Positions 54,116 to 63,750 of a DNA stretch of 64,000 nt are shown piece by piece; position 1 is the first letter of the stretch, and each line of letters starts with the position of its first letter. This stretch comes from JALEFZ01 sp964564415 (lineage in GTDB: Bacteria > Bacteroidota > Bacteroidia > J057): positions 4,980 to 68,979 of the forward strand of contig CAZMAV010000023.1 in NCBI GenBank assembly GCA_964564415.1, given 5' to 3'. The notes below the pieces were generated by a model, which was not told where the DNA came from, did not search any database, and worked only from the letters and a program-made list of their open reading frames with translations. Made by a program: the position numbers and the translations under genes.

Positions 54116-56485
54116 TTACCAGCGTTTACCGCCAAATTCCATTGCCTCACCCTTTCCAAAACCATAGCTAAAACCCAGGGTAATAAAACGACCCCTCAAT
54201 CTTCTGCTGTACAGGTAAAAATCCTCCTGGAAAGCCTCACTTTCCCTAATCCTGGAAGCAAAGATGTCCCTTACGCTGAAGTTAATCACCCCTCTTCCTT
54301 TGAGAATTTTCATTCGAAGGCCCAAATCGCCAAAAATCTGTCTGGAAACCTTTCCCTGAACTGTCTCAAAGCCGGAACGATACTGCCCCGTCAATTCAAA
54401 GGCTACGTTAGCAGGAAGTTTGAGTTTGCCAGTCAAGTTTCCGGAAGACTGACTTGCTCGAAAGTCAAAATTTTGAGATTCTAGGCTACCCTCCCGGTCA
54501 AAATAGAGGAAATTAAAATCCCCCCTGATAGAAATCCACTTAGCCGGATCAATCTTGCCATTAACCTCCACTCCGGTTGACCTGTTGGTACCCAGATTTA
54601 CTGGTTGGGTGGTGTTGACGTCATTTTCAAAAAAGGAAACCCTTTCGATAACATCTGTGGTGTAGCGGTGAAAAATACTTAGGTTCAAGGAAGCCTTGTC
54701 CCAGACATAGATGCTGGTAACTTCGTAGGAGTCAGTATATTCAGGCAGGAGATTGGGATTTCCGGTGCGAACGCTGAAGTTGTTTCGGATATTGAAGAAG
54801 GGGTTAAGGTCCCAAAGCCGGGGCCTGTAGATCCGCTTGGAATAGCCCGCCTGTACAGAAAACCTCTCGCTGAAGGAGAAGGAGGTATGTGCTGTTGGAA
54901 AAAAATTGGTGAAATTTTGATTATTGCCCTCTTGGGTCGTTAGCAAAAGGGTAGTCAGGTCCGTGTTCTCCCCTCGTAGGCCCAATTTGATGCCCCATTT
55001 CTCTCCTTCATAAGCCCCCGTGCCGTACACCCCCAGTACATTCTGCTGATAGTCAAAGATATTGGTCAAATTGGGGTCTGGAATAAATTCTTCATTGACC
55101 AGGTTGCTCACCGAAAAATCATTGCATACCCCGTTCAGGACATATTGGGCACCTGTTTCCATGGTAATATGTTCGGTAAATGGCTTGGTATAATCCAGCT
55201 TGAAGGTGTACTTAGCTTCCTGGAAATTGGTCTGGGTACGCTGCCGACCGCTAAAATTATCCCCAATGATGCTGGTGTTTTGAAATTCCGATGAGAGGTC
55301 TTTGCCAAAGAAATTTCCCAGGGCACTGAGCAGGAGGTCGTGATCTTCGTCGTCCTTGAAATCTCTCTTGTACTGAAGCTCATACTGCCATTTGGGGTTG
55401 GTTGCCTCGGTGGTTTCTTCTCTTCTCCATTGAGAAATCAGATTATCTTCCTCATCCAGCAGGCGGAAGTTGGTCTCGGAGGGCTGATCTTCGATTTCAT
55501 AGGCAAAATTTCCAGAGAGGGTAATGACATTATACTCGTTGATGTGATAGTCGGTGCCCAGGATAATGTTGTAGTAATTTTCATTCCTGAATTCCTCTCC
55601 ACTGGAAATGATGGTAGTATTGGTAATGAGGTTTTGATTGATGTTGTCTACCTGATTCGGCAGTTGCCGATAACCTACACCAAACTGGCTGAAGAGGTTA
55701 AATTTTTCTGTACGACGATTGAGGCTGAGGCCCAAGCTATGGTTATGAGGGATTCCGGTATTTAGGGTCATGGAACCATTCAGGCCTTTTCTTTCCTCCT
55801 TTTTCAGGACAATGTTGATGATACCAGAACTACCCTCGGCTTCGTATTTAGCAGAAGGATTGGTGATGACTTCTACCTTTTCGATCATACCTGCTGTAAT
55901 GGTTCCCAAGGCGTTTCCCTGTTCGCTGGCCAAGACAGAGGGTTTGCCATTGATAAGAATCTGCACCCCTCCGGCTCCGCGTAAGCTGATCTCTCCCTCG
56001 ATATTGACATTGACAGAAGGAACGCTGTTGAGCACATCGAAGGCGCTGGCTCCCATGCTGCTCAGGTCCTGACCTACATTAAAGACCCGCTTGTCGAGCT
56101 GAAATTCCATGCTTGACTTTTCCCCTGCGATGACAACCTCATCCATGCCCAGGTCTTTCTTTCTCATCGAAATCTGACCCAGGTCTACCCTACCCCTTTC
56201 TATGTCAACATCTCTGAGGGTATCCTTCTCAAATCCAATAAAGGAGAAAACCAGAAAAAAGGCGGGAGAGGAGGCAGAGAATGTGAAGCTTCCATCCTCC
56301 TTTGTGGTCGTTCCTCCGAGGTTTTTCCCGGAATCCTTATCATTAGCCATAACGGTAGCAAAACCTATGGGAGACCCCGATTCAGCCTCTACAACCTTTC
56401 CTCGGATTTGAATGAACGCCCCTTGAGCGAGGAGCTGATGGCTCAGAAAAAAAGAGAGAATAAAGATGGGTAGGTACTTTGGCAT
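54116..56485 (-). CDS. TonB-dependent receptor with outer-membrane beta-barrel (CarboxypepD_reg type)
   Basis: 789 residues. Signal peptide (about 4-20, ending LLAQ), then a CarboxypepD_reg domain (about 24-105), a plug (DEVVIAGEKSSMEFQLDKRVFNVG near 114, GAGGVQILINGKPSV), an ATMAG-like linker and a barrel ending RFITLGFSYGFGKG. It should be an outer-membrane importer energised by TonB. It lacks a SusD partner. Its 3' end abuts the palindrome at 54063. The 56486-56855 gap upstream holds a palindrome near 56799 and no gene. Ligand unknown. Confidence 0.87.
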   Translation of the reverse strand: MPKYLPIFILSFFLSHQLLAQGAFIQIRGKVVEAESGSPIGFATVMANDKDSGKNLGGTTTKEDGSFTFSASSPAFFLVFSFIGFEKDTLRDVDIERGRVDLGQISMRKKDLGMDEVVIAGEKSSMEFQLDKRVFNVGQDLSSMGASAFDVLNSVPSVNVNIEGEISLRGAGGVQILINGKPSVLASEQGNALGTITAGMIEKVEVITNPSAKYEAEGSSGIINIVLKKEERKGLNGSMTLNTGIPHNHSLGLSLNRRTEKFNLFSQFGVGYRQLPNQVDNINQNLITNTTIISSGEEFRNENYYNIILGTDYHINEYNVITLSGNFAYEIEDQPSETNFRLLDEEDNLISQWRREETTEATNPKWQYELQYKRDFKDDEDHDLLLSALGNFFGKDLSSEFQNTSIIGDNFSGRQRTQTNFQEAKYTFKLDYTKPFTEHITMETGAQYVLNGVCNDFSVSNLVNEEFIPDPNLTNIFDYQQNVLGVYGTGAYEGEKWGIKLGLRGENTDLTTLLLTTQEGNNQNFTNFFPTAHTSFSFSERFSVQAGYSKRIYRPRLWDLNPFFNIRNNFSVRTGNPNLLPEYTDSYEVTSIYVWDKASLNLSIFHRYTTDVIERVSFFENDVNTTQPVNLGTNRSTGVEVNGKIDPAKWISIRGDFNFLYFDREGSLESQNFDFRASQSSGNLTGKLKLPANVAFELTGQYRSGFETVQGKVSRQIFGDLGLRMKILKGRGVINFSVRDIFASRIRESEAFQEDFYLYSRRLRGRFITLGFSYGFGKGEAMEFGGKRW

Positions 56486-56798
56486 TTGCTTGAGGTAAAA
56501 GATGGAAATCTATGCTACAAAAGTCTTGGGAGGTGAGAGATAAATAAAATTGAATCTCCAAACGACATATATTTTCCGTCAAACAACAGTAACACCTACA
56601 AAGCCTTAAATTTGTTTTTCTCTTTTAAACCAAGTTAGAAGAAATAGGCTGCATGAATTGGGCCATGGGAATCAATTCTGAGGTTATTTTACCTTCTTAT
56701 TTTCGTCGAATAGCCTGTACAAGTAGTTGTTAGGCGGATTCATTTTTCTTAATCTGTCAAATCTGCTATTTTGAAGCTTTAGAGGTCTTTTCGAATCT

Positions 56799-56814
56799 AC
56801 CCTTTCAAGGGTAA
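56799..56814. promoter_or_regulatory. 16-bp palindrome upstream of the LytS-like kinase gene
   Basis: TACCCTTTCAAGGGTA is a perfect palindrome, 42 bp before the ATG at 56856. It suits a dimeric regulator and could be an autoregulatory site of the LytTR protein, although it does not match the usual LytTR direct-repeat consensus. Confidence 0.4.
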
Positions 56815-56855
56815 AAGTAGGGATGGCGAAATAAAATCACGAGACGACTTTAGGA

Positions 56856-57887
56856 ATGCAACATAAAAAAATGAGTGGTGGACTTTCTTTGAAGGAGATT
56901 ATTTTTCAGATCTTCCTCCACCTCTTTGTATTTATTTTTTATTCTTTTGATAAAAATCGGCCCCAGATCCAGAGCCATCAGTTTTTCTTTTTCCTCAATT
57001 ACGCTGCCGCTTCCTTTTTCATCAATTATGTCCTGTTGCCTCAGTTTTTTTATAGAAAAAGATACCTACTTTTCTTCCTTTTTACCCTCATTAGCCTTGG
57101 AGGAGTCATTGTCGTAGAGGAATTGGTCCTGGAGCGGATATATTTTCCCGATACCCGGGGAAGGCGGTTCAATGCCATTTTCTACACCCTCCTAGATGTC
57201 CTACCCATCATCACCATCCTTTCGGGCTTCAAATTTGCCTGGGATGCCCTAAACAAGCAGCAGGAGGTAGACGAACTCAAAGCAGCCATTCAAGAAAGTG
57301 AATTGCAGTTCCTTAAGTCTCAGATCAACCCACACTTTCTCTTCAACAACCTTAATAATCTTTATTCCTACACCCTCGAACAGTCTCCCAAGGCTCCTGC
57401 CATCATCCTGGAATTGAGTTCGGTGCTTCGCTACATGCTCTACGAATGCAGGGCAGATCACGTACCCCTGACAAAGGAAATCCAACAGTTGGAAAACTTT
57501 ACCCGACTCAGCGAACTGCAAATTGAGGAAAGGGGGGAAATTTCTTTTCAGACTCATGGCATTCGATCCGACTTTCAGATTGCTCCCCTTGTCCTTATCG
57601 TCTTTATCGAAAATGCCTTCAAGCACAGCCAGGCCAATTTATCTGAAAATATCTGGATTGACATAAGGGTAGAATTGTCTCCTGAGGGCAAGTTGGAGTT
57701 CTTTTGTGCCAATAACTACGCCCCACAGGCCCCTCCACCGCGGCGGATGAAGGGAATTGGATTGGACAACGTCAAAAAGCGGCTGCGGCTGATCTATCCC
57801 GACAGCCATCAACTGGAAATCCGAGAGGAAAATGACCGCTATGAGGTAAACCTTAGCCTGTGGCTAGACAAAGTCGTCAGCTCATGA
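56856..57887 (+). CDS. LytS/YehU-family sensor histidine kinase
   Basis: 343 residues. Four hydrophobic segments fill the first 130 residues, followed by a His_kinase domain: phosphoacceptor H160 in SQINPHFLFNNLNNLYS and the ATP-binding block VFIENAFKHS (about 248-257) with GIGLDNVKKRL. The kinase signals through the LytTR regulator that overlaps it by 4 nt. In Bacteroidota such pairs are numerous and mostly of unknown signal. The start ATG at 56856 is the first possible. Confidence 0.92.
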   Translation: MQHKKMSGGLSLKEIIFQIFLHLFVFIFYSFDKNRPQIQSHQFFFFLNYAAASFFINYVLLPQFFYRKRYLLFFLFTLISLGGVIVVEELVLERIYFPDTRGRRFNAIFYTLLDVLPIITILSGFKFAWDALNKQQEVDELKAAIQESELQFLKSQINPHFLFNNLNNLYSYTLEQSPKAPAIILELSSVLRYMLYECRADHVPLTKEIQQLENFTRLSELQIEERGEISFQTHGIRSDFQIAPLVLIVFIENAFKHSQANLSENIWIDIRVELSPEGKLEFFCANNYAPQAPPPRRMKGIGLDNVKKRLRLIYPDSHQLEIREENDRYEVNLSLWLDKVVSS

Positions 57888-58591
57888 AGTGTATCATTAT
57901 CGAGGATCAGCCCCCCGCTCAACGCATCCTGAAAAAATACATCGAGGATGTGGAAAGCCTTGAACTGGTAGAAGTATTCTCCGATGCTGTCAAGGCCATG
58001 GATTTTCTAAAGTCCCACCCGGTAGACCTGCTTTTTCTTGACATTCACCTTCCCCGGATCACGGGAATAGACTTTTTGAAGGCCCTTGCAGGGCCTCCGG
58101 CCGTCATCCTGACCACTGCCTATTCTGACTATGCCCTGGAGGGTTACGAACTCGATGTTGTGGATTATTTGCTCAAGCCTTTCTCCTTTCAACGCTTCCT
58201 CAAGGCCATTTCCAAGGTTCCGGATGCCAGGCTGGCAGCAAAGGCCGATTCAGAGGAAAACTTTTCAAAAGATAGGCAGGAGGTCTACATCAAATCAGGG
58301 CATGAGTACATTAGGATTCCCATTGCCGAACTGGCCTATATAAAATCTGACGGGGACTACACGGATATTTTTACCAGTACGGACAAAAAAAAGTACCTAT
58401 CCTCGGATTCCCTCCGCCATTGGCTGGACCATCTGGATAAGCGCCATTTCGTACAGGTCCATCGGTCCTACATTATCAATAGCCATAAGATCAAAAAAAT
58501 CGTTGGCAACCAGATTTACCTGGATAATGAGGTAGTAATTCCTATCGGCAGGGCCTATAAGGATGATTTTTTGAGAGACTTTGTCAAATAA
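57884..58591 (+). CDS. LytTR-type response regulator
   Basis: 235 residues from the ATG at 57884 (MKCIIIEDQPP); a frame from 57860 would add eight residues inside the kinase gene. Receiver domain 1-120 with phosphoacceptor D53 (FLDIHLP), Lys near 106 (DYLLKPFS), then a LytTR DNA-binding domain about 135-235 (YIKSDGDYTDIF, RHFVQVHRSYIIN). It overlaps the kinase stop (ATGA) and is followed 9 nt later by the PPC gene, so the three form one operon. Confidence 0.93.
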   Translation: MKCIIIEDQPPAQRILKKYIEDVESLELVEVFSDAVKAMDFLKSHPVDLLFLDIHLPRITGIDFLKALAGPPAVILTTAYSDYALEGYELDVVDYLLKPFSFQRFLKAISKVPDARLAAKADSEENFSKDRQEVYIKSGHEYIRIPIAELAYIKSDGDYTDIFTSTDKKKYLSSDSLRHWLDHLDKRHFVQVHRSYIINSHKIKKIVGNQIYLDNEVVIPIGRAYKDDFLRDFVK

Positions 58592-58600
58592 TTTCAAACC

Positions 58601-59002
58601 ATGATTCACTGCTACGCCCTCCGCCTCCAGCCGGGCCAAGACCTAAAAGAAGAACTGAGATCCTTTGTCATGGGAAAGGAATTGTCGGCGGCCTGGATCA
58701 TGACCTGTGTGGGCAGCCTCACTCGCTCTCATCTCCGCTATGCCAACCGGGAAAAGGGTATTTACAGGGAAGGACATTTCGAGATTTTGAGTTTGGTGGG
58801 TACCCTGGGCATGAGCGACTTACATCTACACATTTGCCTGGGTGATGAGGAAGGTAAGACCTTTGGTGGACATTTGCTGTCAGGCAACCTCATTTACACG
58901 ACGGCTGAAATTGTTCTGGCTAGCAGCGAGGAATTGGTATTTCGCAGAGAAGAGGATTCTGCTACGGGGTACAAAGAGTTAAGTATTTCCTACAAAGCTT
59001 GA
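58601..59002 (+). CDS. PPC/DUF296-domain protein
   Basis: 133 residues covering one PPC (DUF296) domain, the fold also found in plant AT-hook proteins. Seen: LRLQPGQDLKEELRSFV (7-23), the ASLTRSHLRYAN-type segment (CVGSLTRSHLRYAN, 46-59) and HLHICLGDEEGKTFGGHLL (83-101). Bacterial versions are trimeric and often called DNA-binding, but direct evidence is thin and some may bind metal through the His residues. It follows the LytS/LytTR pair by 9 nt and is probably the last gene of that operon. The gap 59003-59215 holds no gene. Confidence 0.82.
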   Translation: MIHCYALRLQPGQDLKEELRSFVMGKELSAAWIMTCVGSLTRSHLRYANREKGIYREGHFEILSLVGTLGMSDLHLHICLGDEEGKTFGGHLLSGNLIYTTAEIVLASSEELVFRREEDSATGYKELSISYKA

Positions 59003-59215
59003 CCGAGGGCGCATCCTAGCTTTCTTTTGGGCCCTGTTTTCCATCTCAACAGTCCCCAGGAAATAAAGGACCGGATGTCTCCTATTCGAGGACAGAAATA
59101 AATCCCTTAAGGACAAAAGTAATTCTCATGGCCTAGTCTTCCCCTAAGATGAAGGGTTAATGAAAATTTATGATCTTCATTTTGAATTCATTCAAAGCCT
59201 TTAAACAAAAAACAC

Positions 59216-59572
59216 ATGAAATATTTATGGATTTTGCTCGCTGCCTAGCATTTGTCCTACCCCTTTTGGCGGTGCTCAAGATTGGTCAGAAAGAATCTGG
59301 CTTTCTCCAAAAAGTTTGAAAACCACATCAATGCCATTGGCTACTTCATCACCTATTACCATTTGACAAGAAGTCCATCCTTACAATTCGGACACTACCA
59401 GAAGTTTATCTATTCTCAATAACATGACCTTCTAATAATTAGGTCCCTCCCTCCCTGCGGGAAATAAAAGCCGGGATAGGCTTTACCTACAAATGGGGAT
59501 GAATGTCTTTGATGGGACGTATTGAGGAGGGTTAGAAATTTTGCTGGCTGTGTTTACAATTGGACTTGACTA
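59216..59572 (+). pseudogene. Degraded gene for a secreted protein (unidentified)
   Basis: ATG at 59216 begins MKYLWILLAA, a signal-peptide start, then hits a stop. In the next frame the reading continues GGAQDWSERIWLSPKSLKTT and SMPLATSSPITI, then further stops at about 59363 and 59431, and then SLPAGNKSRDRLYLQMGMNV. So at least one frameshift and several stops break a once-coding sequence. I cannot name the original family. The following 59573-59855 stretch, including a short frame at 59560-59754, shows no gene I can support. Confidence 0.5.
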
Positions 59573-59855
59573 GGCTTATTTCCCCTTGGGTAAGAAAATA
59601 CTCGTTCCATTTATCGCATTTAAGAGCTGATGGTATCCCCCAAAGCTGCTACAGAAACTTGGATGAGGGTTCGATGATGGCTGGACATCCACGAAATCAG
59701 GTAGTGATCCGGGGAAAAAACTATACCTATTCCTACTGTCAAGCTAGCCCATGATGGATAAGAAGATAAAATTGTCATGTAATTCTCAAAAATAGTCGGC
59801 TAATCCTTATCTTAGAAAAGTTTTTATAAGGGCGTATGGATCAAATAATCACAAA

Positions 59856-62003
59856 ATGAACTCGCAACCCATTTTTACCATAAAGTATCTCTGTACACTG
59901 CTATTTGCCATCATACCTTTTTGCCTGTGGGCTCAGGTGGATGCCTACCATACAGGCTTGCTTGGGCAACTCCAAACAGAATATGGCTTGAGTGGAGGCT
60001 CTTGGTTATTGAACGATAATGAAGTAAGCAACGCCAACAATGCCACTTCCTATGGGCATACAAATACAGTGAGTTCTATTTCCGGCCAGGTATTTAGCCA
60101 GAAAATCCGCATGGATGTGGCAGCAACCGGAAGCAATCCCTGGGATGTGGTTTATTTCAATTCGAATGTTCAGCCCCTCGGAATGAATGATGTTGCCTTG
60201 TTAGTGCTTTGGCTTCGGACAGCTCCGTCAAGCCCTAATCCCGGGAAGCTTAGCATTTTTATTGAAAACTCAAGCACCTTTGCCAAGGAAATTTACCTCA
60301 CCGTATCTCCGGATAGCCAATGGCAACAGTATTTGATTCCCATTCAATCTTCAGCATCCTATGCAGCTCAGGAACTCAATATCGGCTTTCATTTAGCATA
60401 TAATGCCCAAATCATTGAAATGGGTGGGATGACCATGATTAATTACGGTCAATCTTTGTCATACAGCCAGCTACCTCAGGACCTAAATCAGGATAATTAC
60501 CAGGGTTCGGATCCAGCTGCCCCCTGGCGTTCTGCTGCAGCTGCCAGGATTGAACAACATCGAAAGGCAGACATGAAGCTGGCGATCCAAGATCCTCAGG
60601 GAAATCCCCTGTCTAATCAATCGGTCAGGGTTGAAATGCTTCGCCATGACTTTGCCTTCGGTACGGCAGTAGTGCCCCGAAAACTTGCCGGAAATACGGC
60701 CAATGATCCCATTTACGCCAGCAAGCTCCTGGACCTGGACGGCCAGGGGCATGGCTTTAACTGGGTTGTCACCGAAAATGCACTCAAGTGGCGGGCCTGG
60801 GAACAAGGATGGGCCGGGAGTACTTCTGAAACGGTCAATGCCATTCAATGGCTCAACGATCAACAAATCCAGGTTCGGGGACATGTTTTGTTATGGCCTG
60901 GTTGGACACGGATGCCCGATGACATGCAAACCAATAGCAATGATCCCACCTACATGCTCAACCGGATCAATGGCCACCTTGATCAAATCCTCAATTATGC
61001 CGGAATCAGAGATCGGGTCGTAGAGTGGGATGTGATCAACGAGATTGCCCACGTACGAGACCTGGAAAATGCCCTTCAGTCCCAGGCCGGATATCCTAGC
61101 GGAAGAGAAATATATCCCCAAATTCTAACACAAGCCCTACTGGAAGATCCTCGCCTCATCACCTATGTCAATGACTACAATATTCTGTCAAATGGAAGCG
61201 TAAATGGGGGTGATTATCAACTCTTCAAATCCATGATCCAGGAAATTCTGGATGCAGGTTCTCAGTTGGATGGCATTGGTTTCCAGGCCCACATGGGCTC
61301 CAACCTTATTGCTCCTGATTCTCTCTATGCCATCCTGGAAGATTGTTATCAAAGTTTTGGGAAGACCATCAAAATAACCGAATACGATCAGGATTCCATC
61401 ATCGATGACGAAACAGCTGCCCAATATACCGGGGACTTTTTGACCATGATTTTCAGCCATCCAGCCGTAGACGGCTTCCTGATGTGGGGCTTCTGGGACG
61501 GGGCTCATTGGCGGGGAAATGCCCCTTTGTATCATGCTAACTGGAGTCCCAAGCCTGCCCTTGCCTCCTTCAATCAATTGGTCTTCAATGAATGGTGGAC
61601 AGATACTACGCTGACTACCGATGCTTTGGGTCAGGTCGATCTCCGTGCTTTCAAGGGGGATTATAGAATAGGGGTTGGCACAGACCTCACCGCTACCTTA
61701 TCCTTAGATGCTGCCCTTGATACCACCCTTCGCCTTACCCTAACCGGACTCGATCCCTTAAACATGATCCAGCAGGTCCGTCTTTATCCCAATCCTGCCA
61801 AAGACCAGCTTTTCCTGGAACTGCCCTATCCCTCCAAGTGGAAGATAAGCCTGGGAGACCTCATGGGTAAAACTTGGTTTGCAGATGAATTTGGAAGGAA
61901 AAATTACCGGATTGACTTCCATAAGATCCCCTCAGGCATGTACATGATTCACCTTCAGGATGATCAGGGCAACAACGTCTCAAGGAAGGTTGTGAAAGAG
62001 TAA
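59856..62003 (+). CDS. Secreted endo-1,4-beta-xylanase (GH10) with T9SS sorting domain
   Basis: 715 residues. Signal peptide (about 9-27, ending LWAQ), an N-terminal beta-sandwich that looks like a carbohydrate-binding module (about 30-200), then a GH10 domain (about 265-580) with the acid/base Glu396 (VEWDVINEIAH) and nucleophile Glu509 (IKITEYDQDS). After about 640 comes a Por-type sorting domain (RLYPNPAKDQLFLELP to the end). It should hydrolyse xylan outside the cell after type IX export. The gene is alone, without a xylan-utilisation locus. Both catalytic residues are intact. Confidence 0.92.
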   Translation: MNSQPIFTIKYLCTLLFAIIPFCLWAQVDAYHTGLLGQLQTEYGLSGGSWLLNDNEVSNANNATSYGHTNTVSSISGQVFSQKIRMDVAATGSNPWDVVYFNSNVQPLGMNDVALLVLWLRTAPSSPNPGKLSIFIENSSTFAKEIYLTVSPDSQWQQYLIPIQSSASYAAQELNIGFHLAYNAQIIEMGGMTMINYGQSLSYSQLPQDLNQDNYQGSDPAAPWRSAAAARIEQHRKADMKLAIQDPQGNPLSNQSVRVEMLRHDFAFGTAVVPRKLAGNTANDPIYASKLLDLDGQGHGFNWVVTENALKWRAWEQGWAGSTSETVNAIQWLNDQQIQVRGHVLLWPGWTRMPDDMQTNSNDPTYMLNRINGHLDQILNYAGIRDRVVEWDVINEIAHVRDLENALQSQAGYPSGREIYPQILTQALLEDPRLITYVNDYNILSNGSVNGGDYQLFKSMIQEILDAGSQLDGIGFQAHMGSNLIAPDSLYAILEDCYQSFGKTIKITEYDQDSIIDDETAAQYTGDFLTMIFSHPAVDGFLMWGFWDGAHWRGNAPLYHANWSPKPALASFNQLVFNEWWTDTTLTTDALGQVDLRAFKGDYRIGVGTDLTATLSLDAALDTTLRLTLTGLDPLNMIQQVRLYPNPAKDQLFLELPYPSKWKISLGDLMGKTWFADEFGRKNYRIDFHKIPSGMYMIHLQDDQGNNVSRKVVKE

Positions 62004-62518
62004 GGAGCCAAGCAGAATCTTGGACGGGAGTGATGGAGTAATCCCTGAAAGCCGGTATTGTGCTATCTCAAGCTTGAAAGACATCTTGGATTCGATTAAA
62101 AATGAGCAAGATTGGCCTAAGGGACAAAAGGTAGTTTGATTAGCCAGAAATGGAGTTTCTTTGAATATTACCTACAAAACTTTCATTGCATTTTATGTAT
62201 ATAGTGGAATAACTATCAGCGATTCCTATTGGAGGTAAACGACCCTTCTTTTGCAAATGCTTTAATCACAGACTTATTGAAATTTCCTTCAAATAGGGGC
62301 CCAGCCTAATATTAGGGGTACAACTTGGGGAAGCCAATCTGCGGAATAAAACAATGATGGCCTCCTAAAAATATCCTATGTGCCCATCATCGAACCCTGA
62401 TTCTTTAAACATAATCCTTTATCCCATCACTATCTGGTTGCAAATGCCATCTAGCCTGAATGAATCTAGGTCTTTTCAATTAAACACGATCAATTATTCA
62501 TCCAAAATTTTTAGTCCA

Positions 62519-63721
62519 ATGAAAATGTCATCATTCAGAAGCAGTGCAATCATCCCAATCCTGGGATAGATGATCCTTATCTTCTGAGGTTGTGAAGAAC
62601 CCACGAGTTTGGAAACAGATTTCGCCCAGGTCATTAAATGTACAGCTGCAGAACCAGGTTTATTTGATTTCCTGGCACAAAAATCTATTACTCCAGCCGT
62701 AATGTCTCCCTACAATACACTTTTCGGTGATGTAAACGGAGATGGCATAGCAGATGTTGTTTGGTCCAATATGATTCAAACAGCGGTAAATATTAGAAAA
62801 AATACGACCTACATCGCCTTTGGAAAGGATGACGGAAGCTTTGACCTATCTACCGCAGATGGCATCTTCGATGATGGAGCCTGGGGTAAAGCCTATCGAT
62901 TCCATCTAGCCGATTTTAATGGGTATGGAAAGGATGACATTGCGTGGAACGAGCTTTCTGGTAAACGTAACCGAACTTACACCGCACTGTCAGAAGGCAA
63001 CACCTCTGGCTCTACTAAGGGCCCCTTTGACAAGGGAGCTGGCGGCTGGACAACTTACCAGACATTTTTTGGAGGCATCAATGGAGACGGTAAGGAGGAT
63101 TTAATCGGGAAACATAAAAAAGGAAATGCACCCCAAGCCGTGCATACAGCTCATGGAAAAGCAGGTGGATCTATCAGGCTGGATATCGATTCCTTTGCCT
63201 TCCAGAGCACTGCTTTTGGACCTTATGACTTTGCCGCAGGAGATATCGATGGAGACAACCTCGATGATGTCATCAATACCAAGAAAGAAGTCGATAAAAC
63301 CTCAATCTGGATGGCCTTTTCCAATGGCAACACTATAGAGTCCAAAAAGCTTCAACGAGGCCCAGAACTAAACCCAAATTACTTCACCTTAATGGAGGAC
63401 GTAGATTTGGACGGAAGATGCAACATCATTTGGAATGAATTGACCTCAAATTCAAACTCTATCACCTTGGGATTGGTAAACAGCGGCGATAGAGCCTTCA
63501 CCTTTAACACTGAGGTACAAAAGCACAATAATCAAATCGACTGGACGGTATATGAAAGACCTACCATTGCAGACATTGGCGGAAATGGTAAGCCTATCTG
63601 TAATGGCCCATCAATAAGCGTTTGGGGCGATTTGAGTCATCAAATCGGAGTTCTAGGGATCAGCGAAAAAGTCGATTGGTTGTACCTATGTTGTACCCAA
63701 GAAAAAAATACTTATCCCTAG
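62519..63721 (+). pseudogene. FG-GAP/VCBS-repeat lipoprotein with two in-frame stops in its signal peptide
   Basis: One frame runs from ATG 62519 to 63721. The first 31 codons read as a lipoprotein signal (SSAIIPILG-stop-MILIF-stop-GCEE) with a TAG at 62567 and a TGA at 62585 where Trp codons would fit; GC marks the expected lipidation cysteine. A TTG at 62609 gives an open 370-residue remainder. It holds FG-GAP beta-propeller repeats with Ca2+-type loops: DVNGDGIADVVW, DFNGYGKDDIAW, INGDGKEDLIG, DIDGDNLDDVI and DVDLDGRCNIIWN. As written it cannot be exported. The 62004-62518 stretch upstream is empty. Alternatives are sequencing error or recoding. Confidence 0.6.
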
Positions 63722-63733
63722 ATTGGGATAAGT
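63702..63733 (-). terminator. Reverse-strand intrinsic terminator next to the 97-bp repeat array
   Basis: ACTTATCCC (63710-63718) and GGGATAAGT (63725-63733) pair perfectly over 9 bp with loop TAGATT. On the reverse strand the stem runs into ATTTTTTTC. It also overlaps the forward stop codon of the FG-GAP gene (63719-63721). It implies leftward transcription through the array. Confidence 0.8.
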
Positions 63734-63750
63734 GCTTGATTTCCAATGTG

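Noticed and set aside
59560..59754. 64-residue open frame
   Set aside because: No good start, no Shine-Dalgarno and no recognisable sequence; it lies in a degraded region.
62519..62611. Selenocysteine or pyrrolysine recoding at the two stops
   Set aside because: Two different stop codons occur within 18 nt inside a signal peptide, and both fit mutated Trp; no SECIS-like hairpin is evident after the TGA.
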